Part shown: piece after piece, positions 1 to 6,992 of the stretch
Position numbering within the stretch: position 1 is the stretch's first letter
Layout of the letters: every line of letters starts with the position of its first letter
Assembly (NCBI GenBank): GCA_014804795.1
Contig: JAAUZC010000034.1
Coordinates: forward strand, 1-64,000
From: Lachnospiraceae bacterium
GTDB lineage: Bacteria > Bacillota > Clostridia > Lachnospirales > Lachnospiraceae
Reading direction: 5' to 3'
Length of the DNA stretch: 64,000 nt
Notes under the pieces: model-generated
What the model was told of the DNA's origin: nothing
Database searches by the model: none
The model's input: only the letters and a program-made list of their open reading frames with translations
Program-made: the position numbers and the translations under genes

Positions 1-32
1 AGCTATTCTTGGCGTGAAGGAGGTGAAAAGCT

Positions 33-764
33 ATGTCAAAATACACGACAGGAGAGATCGCAAAGCTCTGCGGTGTGACGGTCAGAACGGTGCAGTATTA
101 TGATACCCGCGGCATCCTTATTCCCACGGAGCTGACGGAAGGCGGCAGACGGCTGTACTCGGAAGACGACCTGAAGCGCATGAGGATCATCTGCTTCCTC
201 AGAGGGCTGGGTCTTCCCATTGATTCCATTTCCCAGCTGCTTTCCGAATCCGATCCGGGCAGCGTGATCTCGCTGCTTCTACAGCAGCAGGAGCAGGCGC
301 TAAAAGAGGAGATCACCGAGCGCCAGGAGAAACTGGACAAACTGGAAACGCTCAGGCGGGAGTTGAAAAGCGTAGAGACGGTCTCTGTCGACTCCATCAG
401 TGACATAGCATACACAATGACGAACAAGAAGAAACTGAAAAAGATCCACATGACCATGCTGATGACCGGTATTCCGATCAGTGTGCTCCAGTGGACATCT
501 ATCATCCTGTGGATCACAAAAGGGATCTGGTGGCTGTTCCCGGTCTGGGTGATTGTTGCGATTCCCTATGTCCTTTGGTTCTCGCGCTGGTATTTCAGAA
601 AGACGGCCTATATCTGCCCACAGTGCCATTCGGTCTTCCGGCCTTCCATTAAAGAGGGGTTATGGGCAAGGCATACGTACTCCGCTCGAAAACTCACTTG
701 CCCTTCCTGTGGTCATCACGGATTCTGCGTGGAGGTGGCAGGAGAGGAGGATATCCATGAATAA
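33..764 (+). CDS. Membrane-anchored MerR-family transcriptional regulator with C-terminal zinc ribbon
   Basis: The 243-residue protein begins with a MerR-type winged HTH (about residues 4-70, with TGEIAKLCGVTVRTVQYYD and RRLYSEDDL), then a helical dimerisation segment (about 75-115). Unlike ordinary MerR regulators it continues into two hydrophobic segments (about 140-162 and 166-186) and a four-cysteine zinc ribbon (C195-x2-C198, C223-x2-C226). The architecture suggests a DNA-binding protein tethered to the membrane with both ends in the cytoplasm. An AGGAGGTG ribosome binding site precedes the ATG. Its last 8 bases overlap the start of the CPBP protease gene, so the two are probably co-translated. 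The ligand and target genes are unknown. Confidence 0.88.
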   Translation: MSKYTTGEIAKLCGVTVRTVQYYDTRGILIPTELTEGGRRLYSEDDLKRMRIICFLRGLGLPIDSISQLLSESDPGSVISLLLQQQEQALKEEITERQEKLDKLETLRRELKSVETVSVDSISDIAYTMTNKKKLKKIHMTMLMTGIPISVLQWTSIILWITKGIWWLFPVWVIVAIPYVLWFSRWYFRKTAYICPQCHSVFRPSIKEGLWARHTYSARKLTCPSCGHHGFCVEVAGEEDIHE

Positions 765-1650
765 TGTGACTTTCAATAAAAAAGGAACGATAAAATATCT
801 GGTCTGGACTTTCCTGATCGCGTGGATCATGCAGGTCGTCGTAGCTGTTTTGTACCGAAACGGGATTGCTATAGTCTGGCAGTTGATTATGGAGATCATG
901 ATGTTTGTGCCGCTGCTGGGAGTGCTCCTCTCCGGACAGTCGCTTTCGGGCATGGGGTGGAAACCCTGTCTCAGGGGGAAAATCAAGTCGCTTCTTGCAG
1001 CATGGTTTCTCCCCGCGTTATTGACCGCGATCGGTGCGGCTTTGTATTTTGCTGTCTTTCCGGGGCACTTTGATATGAGCGGAGATGCTCTTGCGGCAGC
1101 CGCCGGAGCCGAGGTGCTTGAACAGCTGCAGTCACAAGGGCTGACATATCCCATGTATGTCCTGAATTCTGTCATTGGCTGTCTGACATACGCTCCGTTT
1201 GTCAATATGTTTCTTGCTGTTGGCGAAGAAGCCGGATGGCGGGGATTTTTGTATCCTCAGCTGAAGGCAAAATTCGGCAAAAGGCAGGGTTTACTGATTG
1301 GCGGCGTCATCTGGGGGATGTGGCACTGGCCGTTAATATGGCTGATCGGATATGAGTATGGCACGGATTATGTGGGATTTCCCATTGTGGGAATGCTGAT
1401 TTTCTGTATCTTTACGACTGCGGCGGGAGTTCTGTGTGACTGGCTGTATGAGAAAACCAATTGTATCTGGATCCCGTCGATCTTTCACGGGGCGATCAAC
1501 GCTGTGGGTACAGTTACTATAGCCATCTGCATAGCAAATACGGGCTCGGTGATCCTGCTGGGGCCTGCGCCAGTGGGGCTTCTTGCGGGATTGCCATTTA
1601 TTATATGTGCGATGATACTATTCGTTAAATCAGTCAAAACGGAAGAATAG
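757..1650 (+). CDS. CPBP-family intramembrane glutamic endopeptidase
   Basis: This 297-residue polytopic membrane protein carries the three CPBP/Rce1-type (ABI) motifs: EExxxR in GEEAGWRGFLYP, a tryptophan-rich FxxxH-like stretch (GMWHWP), and HxxxN in FHGAIN. These residues form the active site of intramembrane proteases of this family. The start is the ATG at 757, which follows GGAGAGGAGG inside the end of the MerR gene; an in-frame extension upstream would lie wholly inside that gene. The 8-bp overlap suggests translational coupling. Bacterial CPBP proteins have been linked to bacteriocin self-immunity and peptide processing; here the neighbour suggests a regulatory substrate, which is an inference. 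Confidence 0.88.
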   Translation: MNNVTFNKKGTIKYLVWTFLIAWIMQVVVAVLYRNGIAIVWQLIMEIMMFVPLLGVLLSGQSLSGMGWKPCLRGKIKSLLAAWFLPALLTAIGAALYFAVFPGHFDMSGDALAAAAGAEVLEQLQSQGLTYPMYVLNSVIGCLTYAPFVNMFLAVGEEAGWRGFLYPQLKAKFGKRQGLLIGGVIWGMWHWPLIWLIGYEYGTDYVGFPIVGMLIFCIFTTAAGVLCDWLYEKTNCIWIPSIFHGAINAVGTVTIAICIANTGSVILLGPAPVGLLAGLPFIICAMILFVKSVKTEE

Positions 1651-1756
1651 CAAATTCCAGTTTGTAGGCTTTTTCCATAAGTTTCCACTCACAAACGCAA
1701 CTGCGTTGCGCTGGGGCAATCGGAACTGATGAAATGCTTTTTGCGTGTAAGTATAT

Positions 1757-1780
1757 AAGCCATTCAGGGAATGGCTTTTT
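1757..1780 (+). terminator. Rho-independent terminator after the MerR/CPBP pair
   Basis: A perfect 9-bp stem, AAGCCATTC/GAATGGCTT, with a 3-base loop (AGG) is followed by T residues. It ends the MerR/CPBP unit and separates it from the TetR promoter region 20 bp downstream. Confidence 0.85.
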
Positions 1781-1800
1781 GAAGGAAGCAGTTGGGAATT

Positions 1801-1820
1801 AAATGAATATAGTTTCATTT
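1801..1820. promoter_or_regulatory. Probable TetR operator, copy 1
   Basis: Inverted repeat AAATGAA-6-TTCATTT lies directly upstream of the -35 element of the TetR gene promoter. The identical half sites with the same 6-bp spacing recur at 1851-1870. Assignment to the adjacent TetR protein is an inference from position and symmetry. Confidence 0.65.
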
Positions 1821-1825
1821 TTGTG

Positions 1826-1854
1826 TTGACATTTCATATACCACCAGATAAAAT
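1826..1854 (+). promoter_or_regulatory. SigA-type promoter of the TetR/hydrolase unit
   Basis: A consensus -35 TTGACA (1826-1831), 17-bp spacer and -10 TAAAAT (1849-1854) form a strong-looking vegetative promoter. It is flanked by one operator-like repeat upstream and one overlapping the -10, the arrangement expected for autorepression. Confidence 0.75.
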
Positions 1855-1870
1855 GAAACCACATTCATTT
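1851..1870. promoter_or_regulatory. Probable TetR operator, copy 2
   Basis: Second AAATGAA-6-TTCATTT inverted repeat, overlapping the -10 hexamer and probable start site. Binding here would block RNA polymerase. Same half sites and spacing as at 1801-1820. Confidence 0.65.
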
Positions 1871-1925
1871 TTATGCCCAAATACTTGAACGATTTGTAGA
1901 TTTGACATTAAGGAGGCGTGATGTC

Positions 1926-2594
1926 ATGCCAAAAGTAACGGACGAATACATACAGAACAAGAAATCCAAAATAATTGATGCCGCTTATACATTGTGCCTG
2001 AAAAAGACAGTGAGTACAGTCACGATGCAGGACATCATCAACGAAACAGGATTTAGCCAAGGCGGTATTTATCGGTTTTACAAAGACATTGACGATATTT
2101 TTAGCGATATGATTCTATATCTGCGAAAGAAAGAGAGTATAAAAGAAAAGACAGATGAGATTTTAGCCAAGGAGAATGAACTATCACCAAGCGAAATTAC
2201 AGATTTGATTTTTGCTATGCTTGCAGATTTTATGAAAAGAGAATTGATGGGGATTGAAAAAATAGATTTTGAACTGTCGGTACTTGCAATGAACGATCCG
2301 GCGAGAGTCGATAAAATTCTGAGAAATATTCCAGACGCAGGAAATATGGAATACCTTACAATGCGTACCATGGAATTTTTTTCACAACAGGTATCGTTAG
2401 GCAGAATTCATCCACGGGTGAGTGTGAAAGAATTGCTGTCGTATATCGCATCTGCATACACAGGAATTCAGACAGAGTGTATTGTGAACAACTGCTATAA
2501 GCATGAACAGAATCCTTTTAACGAATTGTTTCAGCCTGAGATTCAGCTTAAGACTCTTGCCCGAACGGTAAAATATCTGATCGGAGAGGAATAA
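1926..2594 (+). CDS. TetR/AcrR-family transcriptional regulator
   Basis: This 222-residue protein has the TetR N-terminal HTH (about residues 8-55, with TMQDIINETGFSQGGIYRFYKDIDDIF) and a longer, divergent C-terminal ligand and dimerisation region typical of the family. The start chosen is ATG 1926, 10 bases after AAGGAGG; an upstream in-frame TTG would lie before that ribosome binding site. The alpha/beta hydrolase gene begins 3 bp after its stop, so the two form an operon. The paired operators upstream indicate autorepression. The effector is unknown, but the hydrolase suggests a small ester- or amide-like compound (inference). Confidence 0.9.
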   Translation: MPKVTDEYIQNKKSKIIDAAYTLCLKKTVSTVTMQDIINETGFSQGGIYRFYKDIDDIFSDMILYLRKKESIKEKTDEILAKENELSPSEITDLIFAMLADFMKRELMGIEKIDFELSVLAMNDPARVDKILRNIPDAGNMEYLTMRTMEFFSQQVSLGRIHPRVSVKELLSYIASAYTGIQTECIVNNCYKHEQNPFNELFQPEIQLKTLARTVKYLIGEE

Positions 2595-2597
2595 AAG

Positions 2598-3551
2598 ATG
2601 AAGAAAATAAAGAAATATGAAGAAGAGTATGTAAGGATCAACGGAATAGAACATTATCTTTTACATTATAAAGCAAGGAAAGAAGCGCCTGTTTTGCTTT
2701 TTATTCATGGAGGTCCGGGGCAATCGGAAACTATGATGGCATACATTCTGGAGGAATACGAAGGCCGGAACTATAACATTGTCTATTATGACCAACGGGG
2801 AGCAGGTAAGACCTATTTGAAAAATAAAAAGGAAAGACCTGACACGGAACTGTTAAAAAATGATTTGTTGGAGATTGTGTTGTATTTGAAGAAGCTGTAT
2901 CAGAAAGCAAAAATTGGCATCATCGGACATTCATGGGGAAGCGTTTTAGGAAGCATATTTGCGTTGGAACATCCGGAGCATACATTGTGTTATATCGGAT
3001 GCGGACAGGTAGTAGACCTTATCGAAAATGAGCGTACAGGCTTTAAAAAATTAAAAGCTGCGATAGAAGCGTCCGGCAGTAAAAGTGACAGAAGAAAGCT
3101 GATGAAAATCGGTGAGTATCCTGCTGCAGGAAAATTTGATATGAAGTATTATCGAAAAATGGGACAGGTTCGTAGGCTGCAGGGAAAGTATCATTTGGCA
3201 GTAGATATGGATAAGAATATGATAAAAATGTTTATACATTCTCCTGTTATGGGAATAGCGGATATTCTTCCGTTTCTTACGGGCATGGTCGTCAATATAA
3301 AGGTTATGCGTGAACTTATGTCATTTGACTTACGGGACAAAGGGACCGAATATCAGGTTCCGGTGTATTATGTACTTGGTGAGAATGACCAACAGACACC
3401 GGTTGAGATAGGCATTTCTTATTTTGAAGAAATTGCTGCCCCGGATAAAGGGCTGTATCTCATAAAAAATGCCGGTCATCTTACGATGCTTGACAATATG
3501 GACGACTACAGGGCTTCCATATGTGAAATAGTAAATAAATTAGAAAGATAA
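2598..3551 (+). CDS. Alpha/beta hydrolase, proline iminopeptidase-like
   Basis: The 317-residue protein has the alpha/beta hydrolase fold signature: oxyanion-hole motif HGGPG (37-41), nucleophile elbow GHSWGS with Ser112, acid Asp264 in GENDQQTP, and His294 in NAGHL. The HGGPG motif is typical of the proline iminopeptidase/tricorn-interacting-factor F1 group (peptidase S33) and of related esterases. No signal peptide is visible, so it should be cytoplasmic. It follows the TetR gene with a 3-bp gap. The substrate cannot be assigned. Local base composition is more A+T-rich than in the surrounding core genes. Confidence 0.85.
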   Translation: MKKIKKYEEEYVRINGIEHYLLHYKARKEAPVLLFIHGGPGQSETMMAYILEEYEGRNYNIVYYDQRGAGKTYLKNKKERPDTELLKNDLLEIVLYLKKLYQKAKIGIIGHSWGSVLGSIFALEHPEHTLCYIGCGQVVDLIENERTGFKKLKAAIEASGSKSDRRKLMKIGEYPAAGKFDMKYYRKMGQVRRLQGKYHLAVDMDKNMIKMFIHSPVMGIADILPFLTGMVVNIKVMRELMSFDLRDKGTEYQVPVYYVLGENDQQTPVEIGISYFEEIAAPDKGLYLIKNAGHLTMLDNMDDYRASICEIVNKLER

Positions 3552-3636
3552 AATTGGAATTGACTGAGCTGAAAGCGAGGCTTTCCGGAAATGGGGAAAA
3601 GAAATAGCAGAAAATAACTGAATTTTTGACACTCAA

Positions 3637-3666
3637 CTAAACGTTTAGTATTAAGTCAACGCTTAA
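3637..3666. promoter_or_regulatory. Palindromic operator candidates upstream of the XRE gene
   Basis: Two nearby dyads are visible: the perfect 12-bp palindrome CTAAACGTTTAG (3637-3648) and TTAAG-6-CTTAA (3651-3666). They lie just upstream of the predicted promoter of the XRE regulator. Perfect short palindromes of this kind are usual operators for XRE repressors. Binding by this protein is inferred. Confidence 0.5.
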
Positions 3667-3670
3667 TATG

Positions 3671-3699
3671 TTCTAAATATATTCTCTTTTTGATATACT
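3671..3699 (+). promoter_or_regulatory. Probable promoter of the XRE membrane regulator
   Basis: TTCTAA (3671-3676), 17-bp spacer, TATACT (3694-3699), about 33 bp before the ATG. The -35 is weak but the -10 is near consensus and preceded by TG. Confidence 0.5.
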
Positions 3700-3732
3700 G
3701 CGGTCATAAATATAGCAAAGGAGATTTATTGT

Positions 3733-4467
3733 ATGGATCAGAAAAAAATAGGTGCCTTTATTGCACAGTGCAGAAAAGAAAAGAATCTGACACAAATGCA
3801 GCTCGCCGAACTATTAGGAGTTACCAGTCAGGCAGTTTCTAAATGGGAAAACGGAAGAGGAATGCCGGATGTATCGCTTTTACAGCCTTTGTGCGATGTT
3901 CTGGGCATTAGTTTGAATGAGCTTTTTTCGGGAGAAAAGATATCAGCGGAAGAATACAAAGGAAAAGCGGAGGAAAATATTTCCAAACTTTTTAAAGAAA
4001 AACAAATTGCCAATCTTAAGCCTGTAAAATACTTATTTTCCATATGTGCTAATGCTGCTTTGCTTGTAGCAGTGATTGAATTAGCTGTTGGTCTTGTCGG
4101 GAATTTTTTTAGTTCAACTATATTAAAACCCATGTTGATCAATGTTTCTGTATGGCTGATATTGTTTTTGGCTTCCATGAGCAAGCTGGTATATGACAGA
4201 AAAAAATTGAAAAACCTGAAGCATTCAGGTGATTGTATAGACTCCGAAATAGAGGACATGATTCCGGCAGCCTGGATCAGAGTGGGAAATTACACCAGTT
4301 GCAGAATTGTCTGCCGGTTTATTTATGAGGGCAAGGAATACAAAGCAGTAAGTAACTATTATGTTTTGACACCATTTAAGCGAAAAGAAGATTTATATGC
4401 GAATGTTTATATCGACAAAGATAATCCTGCCAAATACAGTGTAGAGCTTTTTCAAACAGGCCGATAA
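3733..4467 (+). CDS. XRE-family HTH regulator with membrane-spanning C-terminal region
   Basis: The 244-residue protein starts with a Cro/CI-type HTH (about residues 6-62; TQMQLAELLGVTSQAVSKWENGRGMPD). It then has two hydrophobic segments (about 100-127 and 133-152) and a C-terminal soluble domain (about 165-244). The conserved SQAVSKWE block is common in Firmicutes regulators fused to membrane domains. Monocistronic, with its own promoter and terminator. Possible role: sensing an envelope signal; no target can be named. A ribosome binding site AAAGGAG precedes the ATG. Confidence 0.85.
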   Translation: MDQKKIGAFIAQCRKEKNLTQMQLAELLGVTSQAVSKWENGRGMPDVSLLQPLCDVLGISLNELFSGEKISAEEYKGKAEENISKLFKEKQIANLKPVKYLFSICANAALLVAVIELAVGLVGNFFSSTILKPMLINVSVWLILFLASMSKLVYDRKKLKNLKHSGDCIDSEIEDMIPAAWIRVGNYTSCRIVCRFIYEGKEYKAVSNYYVLTPFKRKEDLYANVYIDKDNPAKYSVELFQTGR

Positions 4468-4501
4468 TTCAGACATCTTTAAAAATCATATATACCTATC
4501 C

Positions 4502-4549
4502 AAACTGCTGTTGTAAGAACGTCCATTCCCGCAACAGCAGTTTTCGTTT
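4502..4549 (+). terminator. Rho-independent terminator after the XRE gene
   Basis: Perfect 12-bp stem AAACTGCTGTTG/CAACAGCAGTTT with an 18-base loop, followed by TCGTTT. It isolates the accessory region from the spoIIIA operon. Confidence 0.82.
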
Positions 4550-4641
4550 ACGCTTTTAGCAGAAGAGAACTTTTATGATTTTCCTCACAAAAAAATGTGC
4601 TGAAAAGAAGGACAGGTACATATATATAGGGATATGAGAAC

Positions 4642-5637
4642 ATGTACTGTCAAGATGTAGTGAATGAAAGGCTACGGTATTCTATGGAAAAGGAAGAAAT
4701 ACTGCATATGTTTCCGGGTTCCCTTCGGGAGCTTTTTGACAAAACGGCGTCTGCGGCAAAGAACCTGCAGGAAATAAGGCTGCGGGCTGAAAAACCGGTG
4801 ATTCTGATCAGAAAGCAACAGGAATACTTTCTGACGAAAGAGGGGCAGTTTACAAAGCAGTTAAGCGCGGCAAGATGTATGGATGCAAAAGAACTGGAGC
4901 AGGTCATGCAGCATATATGTAAGTATTCGATTTACGCTTATACCGATGAGATCAGGCAGGGATATCTGACATTGCCGGGCGGTCATAGAGTGGGAATAGC
5001 CGGACAAGTGGTGTTGGAGAGCGAGAACAGCATCAGGACAATAAAAAACATACGTTATTTAAATATCCGGATAGCGCATCAGGTGAGAGGAGCCGCAAAA
5101 ACGGTGGTTTCGGAAGTTTATAGGGGAGGGAGGCTTTGTAATACGTTGATCTTGTCACCGCCGGGCTGCGGAAAAACCACATTGCTGCGCGATCTTGTGA
5201 GGGAGGTTTCCAATGGAAATGAGTGGGGAGACGGCATGTTTGTAAGTGTGGTAGATGAAAGATCAGAACTGGGAGGAAGTTATCTGGGGGTAGCACAGAA
5301 TGATCTGGGGATACGGACAGATATATTGGACGGATGCCCGAAAGCGATGGGGATGATGCTGTTGATCCGCTCTATGGCACCGGGGGTAATCGCTGTAGAT
5401 GAACTGGGGAGCCCGGAGGATGCGCAGGCGGTGGAGAAAGTACTGCGGTGCGGCTGCAAAATACTGGCGACGATCCATGCAGAGAATATGGAGGAATTGA
5501 AGCAGAAATCATTTATGAGGGATTTGCTGCAGGAAAGAGCTTTCCAGAGATTTATTGTACTGGCAAAAGAAAACGGCAACTGTGTGGTGAAAAAGATATA
5601 TAAATGTGAGGATTTGGATGAAATGAGGAGTGGATGA
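4642..5637 (+). CDS. spoIIIAA: Stage III sporulation protein AA, secretion-type ATPase
   Basis: The 331-residue protein is the ATPase of the SpoIIIA-SpoIIQ channel ('feeding tube') that links mother cell and forespore during engulfment. It is related to type II/IV secretion ATPases. Walker A PPGCGKTTLL sits at 173-182 and the Walker B acidic pair is in VDELG (D253, E254); an RxGxG-rich N-terminal domain precedes them. It is the first gene of the complete spoIIIA operon (AA to AH in standard order). ATG 4642 is used; an in-frame ATG at 4684 is an alternative. In Bacillus this operon is SigE-dependent; no clear SigE promoter could be assigned here. Confidence 0.95.
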   Translation: MYCQDVVNERLRYSMEKEEILHMFPGSLRELFDKTASAAKNLQEIRLRAEKPVILIRKQQEYFLTKEGQFTKQLSAARCMDAKELEQVMQHICKYSIYAYTDEIRQGYLTLPGGHRVGIAGQVVLESENSIRTIKNIRYLNIRIAHQVRGAAKTVVSEVYRGGRLCNTLILSPPGCGKTTLLRDLVREVSNGNEWGDGMFVSVVDERSELGGSYLGVAQNDLGIRTDILDGCPKAMGMMLLIRSMAPGVIAVDELGSPEDAQAVEKVLRCGCKILATIHAENMEELKQKSFMRDLLQERAFQRFIVLAKENGNCVVKKIYKCEDLDEMRSG

Positions 5638-5702
5638 GCAGACAGGCAGAGAATCGGACAAGTAGATGAATTGTATTTGTTTTTTGGAGGAGTAGATGCG
5701 TT

Positions 5703-6221
5703 ATGCTGCGGTTGGTGGGGTGTCTGATCGTGATAGTGGGAAGCAGCGGCTTTGCATATGGAATTGTAAAAGAGCACAAGGAATATGTGGAGCGATGCAG
5801 AGCGTGGAAGGAGCTGTTTTCTCTGATGGAAAATGAAATAATGTTTCAGAAGTCTTCACTGCCCGAAATCTGCTGCAGGGTGAGTACTCGTTTATCGGGA
5901 AATAAAAAGCTGTTTTTAAATCGTATAGGGCAGACATTCGGCGAGGGAAGCGGCGATACATTGGGGGAGATGTGGCGGAGGGAAGTGAAAAGACTATTTG
6001 AGGAGGAACCCCTGAAAAAGGAGGTGGAAAAGGAGGTGGAAGGACTTGGAGAGAGGCTGTGTTTTGAGGACAGTGATATGCAGAGAAAAATGTTGCTTGA
6101 TATGGAGAGATATATGAGCAGGCATGAGGAAGAGCAGGTGAAGCTGAATAAAGAGAGAGATAAGCTGACGCTTTGCGCCGGTGTGATGGGAGGGCTTCTT
6201 CTGACGATATTACTCATATAA
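5703..6221 (+). CDS. spoIIIAB: Stage III sporulation protein AB
   Basis: This 172-residue protein has a hydrophobic N-terminal segment (about 2-19), a long charged helical middle and a C-terminal hydrophobic segment (about 156-172), matching SpoIIIAB, the GspF-like platform component of the SpoIIIA complex. It follows spoIIIAA by 65 bp. A GGAGGAG ribosome binding site lies 12 bp upstream of the ATG. The 182-bp gap after it, with repeats, is unusual within this normally compact operon. Confidence 0.93.
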   Translation: MLRLVGCLIVIVGSSGFAYGIVKEHKEYVERCRAWKELFSLMENEIMFQKSSLPEICCRVSTRLSGNKKLFLNRIGQTFGEGSGDTLGEMWRREVKRLFEEEPLKKEVEKEVEGLGERLCFEDSDMQRKMLLDMERYMSRHEEEQVKLNKERDKLTLCAGVMGGLLLTILLI

Positions 6222-6390
6222 GCATATGCGGAACTAAAAAACAGCATATCTCTTGTGCACTGGCAGGGAATATGCGGAACTAAAAAACAGCATATGCCCG
6301 TACAGTGCACAGGACAATTTGCAGATGCAAAGCAGCTGAAAATTAGTCCTCCGTCCTTCGTGCACTGGGAGGGGATATGCGGAACTAAAA
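6222..6390 (+). repeat. Repeat block between spoIIIAB and spoIIIAC
   Basis: The core ATATGCGGAACTAAAA occurs three times in the same orientation (starting near 6224, 6270 and 6375). Two copies are bounded by palindromic CATATG-type ends (GCATATGC), so each is also an inverted repeat. Interleaved are GTGCACTGG(C/G)AGGG units (6256 and 6360) and an opposing CAGTGCAC (6303-6310), which can pair with GTGCACTG (6359-6366); an inner AGGAC/GTCCT pair supports the stem. The block fills the whole gap and ends at the spoIIIAC ribosome binding site. No known insertion sequence is recognised. Confidence 0.8.
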
Positions 6391-6403
6391 TAGGAGAAAA
6401 GAC

Positions 6404-6598
6404 ATGACAGTTAGTGTGATTTTCAGGATAGCGGCGGTAGGTATACTGGTTACAATATTGGGACAGGTTTTAAAACACAGCGGCAGAGAGGAACAGGCAT
6501 TTTTAGTCTCTCTGGCCGGTCTGATCTTAGTGCTGACCTGGATCATGCCATACATATATGACCTGTTCATGTCTATTCAAAATCTGTTTTCACTTTGA
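6404..6598 (+). CDS. spoIIIAC: Stage III sporulation protein AC
   Basis: A 64-residue membrane protein with two hydrophobic segments (about 4-22 and 33-57), the size and pattern of SpoIIIAC. It is a small membrane subunit of the SpoIIIA complex. An AGGAGAAAAGAC ribosome binding site precedes the ATG. It lies 10 bp upstream of spoIIIAD. Confidence 0.93.
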   Translation: MTVSVIFRIAAVGILVTILGQVLKHSGREEQAFLVSLAGLILVLTWIMPYIYDLFMSIQNLFSL

Positions 6599-6608
6599 GG
6601 AATAAGAG

Positions 6609-6992
6609 ATGATCGTTATTAAAATTGCTCTGCTTGGTGTTTTGGCAGTATTACTTGCGCTTCAATTTAAAATACTGCGTCCGGAGTATGCAGCTTATAT
6701 CGGTGTAGCCTGCGGCGGGCTGATCTGCGTGTTTATCGTGGAGTATCTTGCCAGAGTGTTTAAAGAATTCGGACAGCTGCAGCAATATGTGTCGGCAAAC
6801 CGGGAATATTTGAATATTCTTCTTAAAATGATAGGTATTACATATATTTGTGAATTCAGTGCCGGTATCTGCCGTGATGCAGGATTCCAGACGATAGCAG
6901 GACAGATAGAAGTATTTGGAAAGGTGTGTATTTTATTATTTGGTTTGCCCATAGTCATTTCTCTCTTGCAGACAATAGGAAGTTTTGTATGA
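6609..6992 (+). CDS. spoIIIAD: Stage III sporulation protein AD
   Basis: A 127-residue polytopic membrane protein, with SpoIIIAC-like hydrophobic organisation plus an extra segment; it contains the conserved ITYICEFSAGICRDAG region of SpoIIIAD. It forms the membrane part of the SpoIIIA channel together with AC and AE. Its stop overlaps the spoIIIAE start (ATGA at 6989-6992), indicating coupling. Confidence 0.94.
   Translation: MIVIKIALLGVLAVLLALQFKILRPEYAAYIGVACGGLICVFIVEYLARVFKEFGQLQQYVSANREYLNILLKMIGITYICEFSAGICRDAGFQTIAGQIEVFGKVCILLFGLPIVISLLQTIGSFV

Noticed and set aside
553-756. Upstream N-terminal extension of the CPBP protein
   Set aside because: It would lie entirely inside the MerR gene with no ribosome binding site; the ATG at 757 has a good one and starts the hydrophobic protein correctly.
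4590-4641. SigE-type promoter for spoIIIAA
   Set aside because: An A+T-rich CATATATAT is present, but no matching -35 at the right distance could be found; not reported as a feature.
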